64,000 bases of DNA from Pedobacter cryoconitis (GCF_001590605.1 NZ_CP014504.1:1240001-1304000); one strand, 5' to 3'; shown: positions 34,968-44,247, counted from the first letter of the stretch. The notes: generated from the letters alone by a model not told the origin. Program-made: numbers and translations.

Positions 34968-35657
34968 ATGACAAAAACAAAAAATACCTGTGATTTAAAT
35001 ACCTGTTTTTTATGCAGGTTCTGTTTAAAAGAATGGAAACTTGCTATCGATGCCAATAAGCAAAATATCAAAATTAAAAAAGGTCAGCAGGTATTTAAAG
35101 AAGGAGAGGAAGTCAGGGGTATATTCTTTGTCTATAGCGGAAAAGTGAAAGTCCATAAGAAATGGGATGATGAAAAAGAACTTATCGTTCGTTTTGCCCA
35201 AAAGGGTGATGTTATAGGCCACCTGGGATTAGGTGGCTCAGGACATTACCCTGTTTCTGCCACTGCAATTGATGATGCTATAGTTTGTTTTATTGGGCTG
35301 GATTTTTTGGAATCAACGATGCATGTGAATACGGACTTCGTGATACAACTGATGCGCTTTTTTGCTGGTGAATTACAAGAATCAGAAAGAAGAATGAGTA
35401 ATCTTGCGCATATGAGTATCAAGGGAAGAGTACTGCAGGCGCTTCTTTCGCTGCAGGATCAATTTGGTGTCGATGATCAGGGCTTTATAAATATTGAGTT
35501 GACCAGACAAGATATTGCTTCTTATACCGGCTCTTCTTATGAATCATTGTTTCGGACAATCAACGATCTTTTAGCCGAGAATATGATTGTAATTTCGGGT
35601 AAAAGCATTACAATTACTAACATTGATGAATTTCGTAAAATAACTGAAAATTATTAA
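34968..35657 (+). CDS. Crp/Fnr-family transcriptional regulator with N-terminal Cys cluster
   Basis: Starting at the ATG at 34968 (preceded by an AAGG) gives 229 residues; the earlier TTG at 34926 overlaps the previous gene. A cyclic-nucleotide-binding-fold domain (KIKKGQQVFKEGEEVRGIFFVYSGKVKVHK) is followed by a winged helix with LTRQDIASYTGSSYESLFRTINDL. The N-terminus CDLNTCFLCRFCLKEW contains four Cys in a C-x5-C-x2-C-x2-C arrangement, reminiscent of FNR's iron-sulfur ligands. That would make it an oxygen or redox sensor, but the spacing differs and cluster binding is inferred. A DNA-glycosylase-family gene starts 9 bp later. Confidence 0.85.
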   Translation: MTKTKNTCDLNTCFLCRFCLKEWKLAIDANKQNIKIKKGQQVFKEGEEVRGIFFVYSGKVKVHKKWDDEKELIVRFAQKGDVIGHLGLGGSGHYPVSATAIDDAIVCFIGLDFLESTMHVNTDFVIQLMRFFAGELQESERRMSNLAHMSIKGRVLQALLSLQDQFGVDDQGFINIELTRQDIASYTGSSYESLFRTINDLLAENMIVISGKSITITNIDEFRKITENY

Positions 35658-35666
35658 GAATTATTT

Positions 35667-36272
35667 TTGTCCTTTAATCTTAAACCTTTGGAAGAGCTTT
35701 TAAAAGAGATCCGGGCCTGCATAATCTGTAAGGGGCAATTACCTGATTTTCCAAGGCCCGTAGTGCAGGCTAGTGTTGAATCTAAGATTGTTATCATAGG
35801 GCAGGCCCCCGGACAAAAAGTTCAGCATAGTGGTATTCCATGGGATGATCAGAGCGGAAATGAATTAAGAAGATGGTTGGGGGTGAGTAAGGAACAATTC
35901 TACGACGATAAACTGTTTGCTTTAGTTCCAATGGGGTTTTGTTATCCTGGCAAAGGTAATTCTGGTGATCTTCCCCCTCGTTCTGAATGTGCACCCAGAT
36001 GGCATCAGTCCTTAATGGCTGAGATGAAAGATATTAGATTGATCATGCTTATCGGCCAGTATGCCCAAAACTATTACCTGAGAGATATAAAGAATACGAC
36101 ACTTACTGAAAGGGTAAGGGATTTTAAGAATTACCTGCCTTCATTCTTACCGATTGTACACCCGTCACCAAGAAATAAGATCTGGCAAAAGAAAAATCCG
36201 TGGTTTGAATACGAGGTCGTACCATTTTTGAGAGATTTGACAGCTGACATTATTCAGTTGAGTTCTATTTAA
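35667..36272 (+). CDS. Uracil-DNA glycosylase family protein
   Basis: The 201-aa protein has the UDG-superfamily fold signatures: VVIIGQAPGQKVQHSGIPWDDQSGNELRRWLGV (motif 1, GQAPG, about residues 43-70), a middle FALVPMGFCYPG, and IVHPSPRN at the DNA-minor-groove loop (motif 2). N-terminal CIICKG might be part of a small metal site, but the four Cys of UDG families 4/5 are not all visible. It likely removes uracil or another damaged base. I place the start at TTG 35667, because no ATG lies near and the N-terminus aligns well. It forms an operon with the Crp/Fnr gene. Confidence 0.8.
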   Translation: MSFNLKPLEELLKEIRACIICKGQLPDFPRPVVQASVESKIVIIGQAPGQKVQHSGIPWDDQSGNELRRWLGVSKEQFYDDKLFALVPMGFCYPGKGNSGDLPPRSECAPRWHQSLMAEMKDIRLIMLIGQYAQNYYLRDIKNTTLTERVRDFKNYLPSFLPIVHPSPRNKIWQKKNPWFEYEVVPFLRDLTADIIQLSSI

Positions 36273-36318
36273 GCTGCCAAATCATTCAAAATTCCTGCTG
36301 GTGATCTGTTTTGTCCTC

Positions 36319-37455
36319 TTAGTCTTCCATTGGCACCCAGCCTTTCAGTGTTTCAAATATTGCCATTAATTTTGATGGGATTTTTTTGTCTTCTGCTGTA
36401 TTAGGTTTAAGGATTGAAATGATTTTTTCTTCTTCTCCATTTTGAGTTAATTCTACCCAATCAGGATTGATTACTAAAGTTCTGCCTATTGCCACCATAG
36501 AAACACCGTAGTCTAAAACCTGATTGGCCATTTGAGGTGTTGTAATGCCTCCGGCAACAAGAACAGGAACTCTGTTATTCACATAATTGTTTAATACAAC
36601 TGATATAGGCTGTGCTGAATGTCCCGGATCAACTGGTTTTTGATTGACAGCATCAAACAAAGAGAAATGCAAATAATCGATCTGCTCAGTAATTAGTCTA
36701 TCCATCAGAATGTATGTTTCTGATAGTCCATAAGTCTGTTGCGGCATTTCTTCAGGTGAGATTCTATAGCCTATAAGAAAAGGAGCTTTAGCGTGTTCAG
36801 AGACTACTTTTTTCACCTCTCTTACAATTTCCATGCTAAGTCTTAAGCGATTTTCAAGAGAACCTCCCCATTGATCATTTCTTTTATTAAAAAATGGAGA
36901 TATAAAATTTTGAAGCAAAAATCCGTGGGCTCCGTGAATTTCAACTCCATCAAAACCAGCTTCAATCGCTCTTCTCGTGGTTTCACCAAATGCTTTGATA
37001 ATTTCTAAAATTTCATTTTCACTCAATTCTTTTGGAATATTTTCTTTATCAGATAGTAGAATAGTTCCACTCAAAACAGCGCTTGAACTTACCACCTCGC
37101 CATTAGGAATAAGACCAGGGATTGCTTTGTTCCCTGCATGAAACATCTGTAATATTGCTGGTGCTCCGCCACTTTTAGCTGCATCTGCGAGCTTTTTAAG
37201 GCTTGGAAGGAAAGTATCGTCGTATCCTGCAAATTCGTGTGTAAAACCGATGCCATTTGCCGTAACATGCGTACATCCTGTGATCACCAATCCTACACCA
37301 TTTACTCTTTTCTTATAATATTCTACTTCTTCGTCAGCTATAGTAAAGTCATCATTAGATGCCCAGGTAGTCATAGGTGACATAACGATTCTGTTCTTTA
37401 AACTTATACCATTCCCAAATAATAAGGGAACAAACAGGTTATTGTATTTATTCAT
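36319..37455 (-). CDS. NADH:flavin oxidoreductase, Old Yellow Enzyme family (copy 1)
   Basis: The 378-aa FMN-dependent TIM barrel shows LKNRIVMSPMTTWASNDDF at the start, VLQMFHAGNKA-type strand, GFDGVEIHGAHGFLLQNFISPFFNKRNDQWGGSLENRLR (active-site HGAH and substrate loop) and VAGGITTPQMANQVLDYG for phosphate binding. OYEs reduce activated C=C bonds in electrophiles using NAD(P)H. It is the last gene of a leftward set that also contains an ABM protein and a second OYE, likely under the AraC regulator at 40813. Confidence 0.9.
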   Translation of the reverse strand: MNKYNNLFVPLLFGNGISLKNRIVMSPMTTWASNDDFTIADEEVEYYKKRVNGVGLVITGCTHVTANGIGFTHEFAGYDDTFLPSLKKLADAAKSGGAPAILQMFHAGNKAIPGLIPNGEVVSSSAVLSGTILLSDKENIPKELSENEILEIIKAFGETTRRAIEAGFDGVEIHGAHGFLLQNFISPFFNKRNDQWGGSLENRLRLSMEIVREVKKVVSEHAKAPFLIGYRISPEEMPQQTYGLSETYILMDRLITEQIDYLHFSLFDAVNQKPVDPGHSAQPISVVLNNYVNNRVPVLVAGGITTPQMANQVLDYGVSMVAIGRTLVINPDWVELTQNGEEEKIISILKPNTAEDKKIPSKLMAIFETLKGWVPMED

Positions 37456-37483
37456 TGCTTAAAAATTAAAATTATACTACGAA

Positions 37484-37762
37484 TTACTTAGACCGATAAC
37501 TTATTGGATTCTCCTGTAATTTGTGAAATATTGCAAAAAACTCTTTAGAGTAGGATTGTTCATTATGTAAACTCAGCCCATCTAAACTTTCCCATTTTTC
37601 ATTAAGAATAAAGATGTTTTTGTCTTCAATGCTTTGATGAACATCGTATCCGATGCAGGCATCTTCTTTTTTAGACAATTCCGGAAGCTTGTACAATAGA
37701 TTTTTCACCTCTTGTTGATGCTCCGGCTTTGCCTTTACAATAACTGTTAAATAAATATTCAT
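37484..37762 (-). CDS. Antibiotic-biosynthesis-monooxygenase-like (ABM) protein
   Basis: The 92-aa protein starts MNIYLTVIVKAKPEHQQEVKNLL and has IGYDVHQSIEDKNIFILNEKWESLDGLSLHN, the ferredoxin-like dimeric alpha/beta barrel pattern of YgiN-type quinol monooxygenases. In this context a role in quinone or electrophile detoxification next to the two Old Yellow Enzymes fits. It lies 17 bp after OYE copy 2 and 28 bp before OYE copy 1, so it is co-transcribed. It is cytoplasmic. Confidence 0.85.
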   Translation of the reverse strand: MNIYLTVIVKAKPEHQQEVKNLLYKLPELSKKEDACIGYDVHQSIEDKNIFILNEKWESLDGLSLHNEQSYSKEFFAIFHKLQENPISYRSK

Positions 37763-37779
37763 ATAATTGTGTTTTGATA

Positions 37780-38850
37780 TTAAAATGCCAGTTCATATGC
37801 TTTTGGAACAGGGATTTCTGAACGAAGTTGTTTTGCTGCTTCTAAAGGAAAATAGGGGTTTCTTAAAAGTTCACGTGCCATGAAAATAAGATCGGCATCT
37901 CCATTGGCCAGAATAGTTTCGGCTTGATGTGGATTGGTGATCATCCCTACGGTCCCAACAAGTAATTGATCTTTAATTTCGCGTTTAATAGTACTTGCAA
38001 ACGGTAATTGATAGCCTGAACCGACTGTAATTTTAGCATCTGGAACTGTACCACCGCTGGAAACATCAACAATATCAATGCCCTTCTCAGCTAATTTTCT
38101 GCTTAACCACAATGAATCATTTATATTCCATCCTTCTTCCATCCAGTCTGTCGCTGAGATACGAACCGCAATAGGAAGTTCTGCAGGCCACACTTCTTTT
38201 ACCTTATCAATAATTTCGAATAAAAATTTCGCTCTGTTTTCAATACTTCCACCGTAGCAATCGGTTCTTTTATTTGGAATAGGAGATAAAAATTCATTGA
38301 TTAAGTATCCGTGAGCGCTGTGAATCTCAATCAGTTCAAACCCTGATTTTAAGGCCCTCACAGCAGCATCTACAAAAGCTTGTTGTACTGCTTCAATGTC
38401 TTTTATAGTCATTGTGCGAGGTGTTTGCATTGCTGGTGAAAAAGCAATGTCAGAAGGTGCAATTACTTCCCAGCCATTTTCATCATCAGGCAGTAGTGGA
38501 CGGCTCTCCCGTCCAGAAGCCCAGGTACTTCCTTTTCTGCCGGCATGAGCCAATTGAATAGCAGGAACACTTCCAGCGCTTTTTATAAAAGACGCAACTT
38601 TGGTGAGCATCGCTATATGTTCATCTTTCCAGATCCCCAAATCTCCGACTCCGATGCGCCCGTCAGCCCGGACAGCTGTTGCTTCTAACATGACTGCACC
38701 TGCTCCCCCTATGGCTCTGGAGCCATAATGTACCAAGTGCCAATCACTTGCAAATCCATCCTCAGCCATATACATACACATAGGTGAGGTGACAATTCTG
38801 TTTCTAAGCGTAATTGATTTTACAGTCAACGGACTGAATAATTTTGACAT
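37780..38850 (-). CDS. NADPH dehydrogenase-like Old Yellow Enzyme (NamA/YqjM type)
   Basis: From the ATG at 38850 (MSKLFSPLTVKSITLRNRIVTSPMCMYMAEDGF) the protein has 356 residues, matching the YqjM group; the extra prefix to 38886 is not conserved. It shows the SPMCMY cysteine that tunes FMN, VPAIQLAHAGRKGS, LIEIHSAHGYLINEFLSPIPNKRTDCYGGSIENRAKF and GMITNPHQAETIL. It reduces alpha,beta-unsaturated carbonyls and nitro compounds in the cytoplasm. It is 17 bp upstream of the ABM gene. Together with the other OYE this indicates an electrophile-stress function. Confidence 0.9.
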   Translation of the reverse strand: MSKLFSPLTVKSITLRNRIVTSPMCMYMAEDGFASDWHLVHYGSRAIGGAGAVMLEATAVRADGRIGVGDLGIWKDEHIAMLTKVASFIKSAGSVPAIQLAHAGRKGSTWASGRESRPLLPDDENGWEVIAPSDIAFSPAMQTPRTMTIKDIEAVQQAFVDAAVRALKSGFELIEIHSAHGYLINEFLSPIPNKRTDCYGGSIENRAKFLFEIIDKVKEVWPAELPIAVRISATDWMEEGWNINDSLWLSRKLAEKGIDIVDVSSGGTVPDAKITVGSGYQLPFASTIKREIKDQLLVGTVGMITNPHQAETILANGDADLIFMARELLRNPYFPLEAAKQLRSEIPVPKAYELAF

Positions 38851-38930
38851 TTCTATTTTTTTGACATAAAGCCCCACTGGAAGCAATAATATGCTCCCAG
38901 TAAAACTCTGAAGTAATGATTTTTGATTAT

Positions 38931-39317
38931 TTATTTAGTGTACAGATGGAATAGTTTTGCAACAACTTTCCATTCTCCATTAATTTTGATCAATGAATGG
39001 TAATCCGTGAAATCCTCATCTGCAGCATCATGTTCCATTTCAATGCGAACAATTGCTGTGGTAGGTGTTTTATGTAAAACCGTAAGATTGGTTTTGATAT
39101 TTGGTGCTGCGCCAAATTTTTCAACGTAGGTATAAAGATTATCTATGCTACCTTGTGATAAATCATCGCCTAAATGGCCATACATAACCGCATCTTGATG
39201 GAAGGTCTTTTTTAATTGCTCAACGTTTCCGGTTTTTAATCCCTGAACATATCCTTCCATTGCTGCCAGGACATCTTCATAATCTTGAACAGTGTTGATA
39301 TTTTGATTTGCTGACAT
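38931..39317 (-). CDS. NTF2-like/lumazine-binding-type small protein
   Basis: The 128-aa protein starts with a long helix (VQDYEDVLAAMEGYVQGLKTGNVEQLKKTFHQDAVMYGHLG) and ends in beta-strands (AIVRIEMEHDAADEDFTDYHSLIKINGEWKVVAKLFHLY), the NTF2-like cone fold often annotated as putative lumazine-binding. It has no signal peptide. A ligand cannot be named. It lies 5 bp after the next, paralogous gene and just upstream of the OYE genes, so it belongs to the same AraC-associated unit. Confidence 0.8.
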   Translation of the reverse strand: MSANQNINTVQDYEDVLAAMEGYVQGLKTGNVEQLKKTFHQDAVMYGHLGDDLSQGSIDNLYTYVEKFGAAPNIKTNLTVLHKTPTTAIVRIEMEHDAADEDFTDYHSLIKINGEWKVVAKLFHLYTK

Positions 39318-39322
39318 GATTT

Positions 39323-39880
39323 CTATTTTATTACCTGATAAATTTTACTGATGATTTTCCAATCGCTGCCGTCTTTTACCAATGTAAACATATCGGCATA
39401 TTTGTCAGCTCCAAATTGTGATTCGATTCTTACTATTGCGGCATTTCCTTCTACATCCAAAGTGATCAGTTTATAACTTGCTTCCATTGGCTTCGCTGCC
39501 GAAAATCCATCAAACAATACTTGAATGGGAACACTTTTTAATTCTCCGTTTTCTGACCAGGACATCGTTGCAGTTGACGCAAATGCTGGTTTTGCAATAT
39601 TACCGTCGCCTTTTCTTCCTGCTTCCACATACAATTCTATTGGCTTCAGGATGCCATCTTTTTGTTCTTGATTGTTTTGCATAACTTCTTTTTTATTATT
39701 TTGACTATAACTATTTTGAGATGAAATTAATAGGCTTCCAATTGTCAGGGCAGAAAATACTAGTACAGTTGGAATTGAGGAAAACAGTTTTTTCGCTATG
39801 TTTCTACTGCTTTTTTGTGATCCATCAGCATTTAATTTTGCTGAGTGGGTAAGGTCATTTTGTTTATGATTGTCTGGCAT
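39323..39880 (-). CDS. Secreted or membrane-anchored NTF2-like/lumazine-binding-type protein
   Basis: The 185-aa protein has a polar N-terminus, then a hydrophobic segment (about residues 34-52, IPTVLVFSALTIGSLLISSQ) acting as signal or anchor, then an NTF2-like domain (LKPIELYVEAGRKGDGNIAKPAFASTATMSW...NAAIVRIESQFGADKYADMFTLVKDGSDWKIISKIYQ). The domain resembles the gene behind it, suggesting duplication with one periplasmic and one cytoplasmic copy. The ligand is unknown. Internal ATGs downstream would also give an NTF2 domain, but would drop the export signal. Confidence 0.75.
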   Translation of the reverse strand: MPDNHKQNDLTHSAKLNADGSQKSSRNIAKKLFSSIPTVLVFSALTIGSLLISSQNSYSQNNKKEVMQNNQEQKDGILKPIELYVEAGRKGDGNIAKPAFASTATMSWSENGELKSVPIQVLFDGFSAAKPMEASYKLITLDVEGNAAIVRIESQFGADKYADMFTLVKDGSDWKIISKIYQVIK

Positions 39881-40151
39881 AAGTTATCTCGTTTATTTTC
39901 AGTATTCTTTAAATGAGATTAATATACTGTCAAGTAATAGCAGAATTATTAAGCTCTTTTTCTTTAACAAAGATACAGTGACGAGAATCCGATGGTTTTT
40001 CTAATTAGCTCAAAGATTTTGACTAATTAGTCCTTTTTTGGGATAAAAGGAGTTGGGGAATTTATTAACTGATTATTAGTTTAAGATAACATTCAATAGG
40101 GGGGATGCTTATCTGACACATTAATAGGGTATTATTCAGGATAGACATGGT

Positions 40152-40793
40152 CTATGTTATCCTGACTGAATGTAAAGCATCATGAATTGGAGTATCCCCG
40201 TCCTGCATAAGAATTACCTTTCCAATGGTTGAGTCATCTTCCAGTATCGCCACAAGCGTAGCTACAACATTAGCAATAGAGTTAGCTCCCGGGCTGGTTA
40301 CATTTGTTTCTATTTTTCCAGTGCCCTGTTCCTCTTTGAGCGCCCCAGGTTGCAGTATAGTATAATCTAACTGAGTTTGAGTAGTGAGGTATAAGTCAGC
40401 GTAATGTTTAGCAATATTATAATCTGTTAAATCATTCAGGAAAGATTCCTTCCAGTGTTCCGGTTGTAAAGCGAAAACAGAACTAAGCAAGATATAGCGT
40501 TTTGCCCCAACTCTTTCTGCAGCCTGCATAGTTTTTATTGCTCCATGTAAGTCTATTTGTAAAAGATTTTTACCTCTGGATCCGGATACAAAATATACGG
40601 CATCTACTCCATTCGTGCTTTCTGTAATAGAATTTACATCATCTAGTAAATCAATATAGCGATGCTCAACATTACCAGAATTATTTATTGGTTTTGCATG
40701 TCTTGAACCAGCCACAACTTGATGTTGAGTGGCCAGTTTTTTGATTAAAAGTGAGCCAACTCTTCCATTTGCTCCGATTACTAATACTTTCAT
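40152..40793 (-). CDS. NAD(P)-binding NmrA/SDR-a5-like oxidoreductase
   Basis: The 213-aa protein starts MKVLVIGANGRVGSLLIKKLATQHQVVAGSRH, the GxxGxxG nucleotide-binding loop of atypical SDRs. VDAVYFVSGSRGK and AKRYILLSSVFALQPEHW follow, with YNIAKHYADLYL at the YxxxK position and a C-terminal YTILQPGALKEE. Such proteins reduce or sense NAD(P)(H). The gene lies 19 bp after the AraC gene on the same strand, so it is probably co-transcribed with its regulator. Confidence 0.85.
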   Translation of the reverse strand: MKVLVIGANGRVGSLLIKKLATQHQVVAGSRHAKPINNSGNVEHRYIDLLDDVNSITESTNGVDAVYFVSGSRGKNLLQIDLHGAIKTMQAAERVGAKRYILLSSVFALQPEHWKESFLNDLTDYNIAKHYADLYLTTQTQLDYTILQPGALKEEQGTGKIETNVTSPGANSIANVVATLVAILEDDSTIGKVILMQDGDTPIHDALHSVRIT

Positions 40794-40812
40794 AGCTTCT
40801 TATTTTGATTAT

Positions 40813-41676
40813 TTAAAGACGAAAAACAGTAGGCGCTTGCCCATGAAATTCTTTGAATATTCTTGAAAAGTGAGATGTATTCTCAAATCCTAAAGTGTAA
40901 CAAATCTCTGAAACAGACATCATTGTTGTTTCCAGCATGTCTTTCGCTTTTTCAAGCCTTTTTTCTCTTATCCATGTTGCAGGTGCAACATTGTATATAT
41001 TTTGAAAATCTCTCTTGAAGCTAGACACACTTCTACCAGAAAGGTATGCCAATTCTGAAACAGACACGGGAGAAGCATAATGTTGTTCCATCACGTTTCG
41101 GATATCAGTCCGTACAGGCTCGTGCAACTGCAGGATCTGTAAAAACATATTTCGGTTACATTCAGCAACATCATATAACAATTCGATAATTTTTAGACGA
41201 AGCTGTCCGGGATGAACTACAGAATGATCGAAAAAATAGGGTTTAAGGGATTGGGCAAATGCAACAAGACATTCATTCATTGGGTAAACGCCTGTTTTGA
41301 TTTCACCCTCAGGTTTTGATACCTTAATTTCTGAGGTTGACAGAAATGACTTTAGAAGATCATCTTTAATGCTGAACATTAAGCTGTCGTAAATATTATC
41401 ATTATCTGTATTTCCGAATTTATGATATTTTACAGCAGTTGCTTTTTTTAGCAAAATCATATCGTTCTTACCTAGCTTATATTCTTGTTTTCCATAAGTG
41501 AGAACGACAGATCCTTCCAGTACAATAAGGAGTAAATGCTGTTCGAGATACATCGTTCCCTTAACTTCCGTACTGTGTATGCACTGCTCGATTACAGAAC
41601 AACCATCTAACATCAGGGAGTTTTGCGGAGCATCACAACCAATCAATGAAGTTGGAACTTTAATCATTTTTTTCAT
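40813..41676 (-). CDS. AraC-family transcriptional regulator
   Basis: The 287-aa protein has an N-terminal cupin-like sensor (MYLEQHLLLIVLEGSVVLTYGKQEYKLGKNDMILLKKATAVKYH, about residues 41-84) and two HTH motifs: VSELAYLSGRSVSSFKRDFQNIY and SVSEICYTLGFENTSHFSRIFKEFHGQAPTVFR. It heads a leftward group with the NmrA-like gene, two NTF2-like proteins, two Old Yellow Enzymes and an ABM protein, and probably controls some or all of them. No inducer can be named; electrophiles are a guess from the enzymes. Confidence 0.87.
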   Translation of the reverse strand: MKKMIKVPTSLIGCDAPQNSLMLDGCSVIEQCIHSTEVKGTMYLEQHLLLIVLEGSVVLTYGKQEYKLGKNDMILLKKATAVKYHKFGNTDNDNIYDSLMFSIKDDLLKSFLSTSEIKVSKPEGEIKTGVYPMNECLVAFAQSLKPYFFDHSVVHPGQLRLKIIELLYDVAECNRNMFLQILQLHEPVRTDIRNVMEQHYASPVSVSELAYLSGRSVSSFKRDFQNIYNVAPATWIREKRLEKAKDMLETTMMSVSEICYTLGFENTSHFSRIFKEFHGQAPTVFRL

Positions 41677-42195
41677 TTAATTATTTTTTGATGTAATATG
41701 GCATTATACAATCGACGGTACCAGATTAGTATGGTGTTTCATGAATTTGGATATTTAATGCTCAATCTTGCAAGTAATTTATTGTATTGATATTCGGTAG
41801 TTCGCCTTCAAAACCTGAAAGTTATAATAAGAAAAATATGATTAATCTTCAATTCTATGGTATCGATTACAAAGGTATAACGCATTTATACATGCGTATG
41901 TTCTTTTAAGGTCAAATATTTTTACTAAATAGTCCATTTCTTACTTATCCCTTGAGATACTAATTGTGTGCAGTTTTGTAAATCCTCAAACAATTTATTC
42001 TGCCTGGAAATGATCAAATGTCAAAGAGCATGTTGCTAAAAACAATGGGTTAATGAGAAAATAAAAAGAGAAGATCCATTTTGATAGTCTCTCAATAACC
42101 CCGAAAAATTAGTAAAAAATCACATTAGCGATTTGGCAACCGTAATCCGGCTTTTAATTAAAGGAGTACTTACTTGCTTTCAAGTCGACCAAAGC
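41677..42195. other. Intergenic region, nothing supported
   Basis: About 520 bases of AT-rich DNA upstream of the AraC gene and downstream of the metallopeptidase. I see no ORF, RNA gene or repeat that I can support. It presumably contains the AraC promoter. Confidence 0.5.
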
Positions 42196-42240
42196 AAAGC
42201 CAGCTTCATTGTCGTTGCAGGACGACATGAAGCTGGCTTT
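42196..42240. terminator. Long hairpin terminator behind the metallopeptidase gene
   Basis: Arms 42196-42209 and 42227-42240 are perfect 14-bp complements, and the stem continues inward (TGTCGT with ACGAC) with one bulge to a loop of about 6 nt. It lies 21 bp past the stop of the minus-strand gene; the better T-run is on the plus strand. Confidence 0.75.
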
Positions 42241-42260
42241 TTGCAGGTACTGTTTATCAC

Positions 42261-43619
42261 TTATAAGGATTTGGGCTGGGTATTTGTGAATTTTACTTTG
42301 TAAGGGAATTTAGGTATTTGACTTGCTGTCATTCCCCATTCATGATTAAAGTGTGTTTGAGGAGCTCCTGAAACAACAAGCCATACACGGCTTGTATTAG
42401 CTGGTTTGGTGAATAAAAGCGACCCCTGGGCATCTGCTCCTATTGTACTGTAAGTAGGTATTCCACTGCTGTTCACACTTACAAACCCATATCTCCACCC
42501 CTGTAGATTAACAAATGTCCCATTGTTGATGCCACTAAAGTTTACTGTTGCAGTATTGGCTGTAGGGACATTCAATTCAATAACATTAAAACCATAACAT
42601 TCAGGCGCAGTCGCCTGGTCAACCGTATAATACTGATCGGCCGGGTTATAATTCAGTAGTGTTTTAAATATAGCATTCTGGCTTTGTGCAGCTGCCCTTA
42701 CGTATTGGCCATTAGGGAGATCCCAATTTACGCAACGTCTGGCATAATCAAGGATTTCATTGTTAAGTACTGACTGGCTGCTGTTGGTAATGCGCTTGTA
42801 GGTTTGCAGTGGATGCTCAGGGCTAGTGGCCGAACGCCATAAGCGGCCAAGAAAGTCTTTCCCATATTTCAGCTTCCAATATTCCTGAAGATGAAAGGAC
42901 TGGTACCGTATTTCTTCATTTGAAAAATTCTTATAGCAATTGTCATAAAAGAATTTTATATCATCTAAAGATCCTGCAGGATAGGTCTGACGCGACATAT
43001 ATTGGGCGCATTGTTCCCAGAAAGAACCCACATAATTTTGGTCCCTGTAGCCATAAGTTCCATCACAATGAACCTGATATTGAAAGGTATGTCCCAACTC
43101 ATGTGCAAGGACAGAATTTATATTTACTGCGGCAGGTGAGACCCATAGTGCGCCAACAACGTTGTCAAATCCGGCACCTTGGGCTAACCAATCTGTGGAG
43201 TATTTCACTAAAATCATCAGTTTTTTTGTGTCCAGGTTTGATGCCTGTCCCGTAAATTTTAAGGTATCACGATAGCTCTTGTAAACCTGCTCTGCTTTCA
43301 ACAGTATATCTGCTTTGTTGAAACGCAAACTTACGTTTGGAGCTTGAGAGGGATTGGTGGTAAAGCCTTTATCCCAAAATATAACAATATTGGCCGAAGT
43401 AGCCATTCTTGCGTAACTCCATTCAGAATTGTCATTATTCAGGTCTATACCTTGCCATTCATTTGGAATATAAATGTTTTTCTCCGCTGCCAATGCTAAA
43501 TTAGCTCCCATCAATGCTGGTTTTTCATTTGTAGCGTCTTTTACATTTGCAGCCTCTTTTTTACAAGAGGCAATCATTACCGCAAGTACGATAATCATCA
43601 TTTCTAATTTTCTTTTCAT
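42261..43619 (-). CDS. Lipoprotein with zinc-metallopeptidase motif (DUF6055-like)
   Basis: The 452-aa precursor has a lipoprotein signal (MIIVLAVMIASCKK, lipobox Cys at about residue 19). The central LAHELGHTFQYQVHCDG has HExxH at residues 173-177; H184 and E202 (in GSFWEQCAQYMS) are possible further zinc ligands. This resembles the DUF6055/gluzincin-like proteins of Bacteroidota. The C-terminal 130 residues look like a beta-sandwich. It should be anchored to the outer membrane and act on extracellular proteins or glycoproteins, though the substrate is unknown. It is monocistronic. Confidence 0.75.
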   Translation of the reverse strand: MKRKLEMMIIVLAVMIASCKKEAANVKDATNEKPALMGANLALAAEKNIYIPNEWQGIDLNNDNSEWSYARMATSANIVIFWDKGFTTNPSQAPNVSLRFNKADILLKAEQVYKSYRDTLKFTGQASNLDTKKLMILVKYSTDWLAQGAGFDNVVGALWVSPAAVNINSVLAHELGHTFQYQVHCDGTYGYRDQNYVGSFWEQCAQYMSRQTYPAGSLDDIKFFYDNCYKNFSNEEIRYQSFHLQEYWKLKYGKDFLGRLWRSATSPEHPLQTYKRITNSSQSVLNNEILDYARRCVNWDLPNGQYVRAAAQSQNAIFKTLLNYNPADQYYTVDQATAPECYGFNVIELNVPTANTATVNFSGINNGTFVNLQGWRYGFVSVNSSGIPTYSTIGADAQGSLLFTKPANTSRVWLVVSGAPQTHFNHEWGMTASQIPKFPYKVKFTNTQPKSL

Positions 43620-44247
43620 AGGTTGAGTTAGGTTGGTTTATTGTTTTTCAGAAACATTACATCTGGTATGTCATATTTCTATTTTTTTAGTCTACAATTT
43701 CTTATGGTTTTATGTTAATAATAGACGTTTAAATTTATACACTTAGTGGTAATAATAATTACCTTATATTAACTGATAGTCATTGTAAATTGTCGCAGAG
43801 TTATTCCTGAAATACTGAATTATAACTTGTAGAATTACCTTCATTTCTAAGATTTTCTTAATAGGAAGCAAAGAAGTGATTTGGAAATAAATAATAACTT
43901 TAAAAATAAGATGTTATGCTAAAAAGTTTTGTTGCGCTTTTGTTGAGGTTGGAAGCTATGTTAAACGCTAGTAATCGTTATATGGTGAAAATAACCAGAT
44001 GCAAAAATCAAGGTTTAAACAATATGTGGATGGTTTTGGAATTCGACTCGCTGGATAACGCACCTTTTTTTAATATATTTCAGCTGCAAATGCTGTATTT
44101 CCAATACACAAAATAAATCTCAAATACGGGTAGAGCAAGAGCTGAAAAATATATAGTTTTAGATTAAGGCTATATTCGAGGCTAATTCAGCTGAATGGCG
44201 TTGAATAGTTTTTGTGTGATGGGGATACTGACTCTTTGATGAAATGA
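43620..44247. other. Intergenic region with no supported gene
   Basis: About 630 bases. A 66-aa plus-strand ORF at 43916-44116 has neither a recognisable domain nor a good translation signal and is followed by the fragment of an outer-membrane protein, so the stretch may be decayed coding DNA. Confidence 0.35.

Noticed and set aside
34760-35071. 103-aa ORF on the minus strand
   Set aside because: Overlaps the small membrane protein and the start of the Crp/Fnr gene; no motif and no promoter.
43916-44116. 66-aa plus-strand ORF
   Set aside because: No recognisable domain; sits before a decayed barrel fragment.
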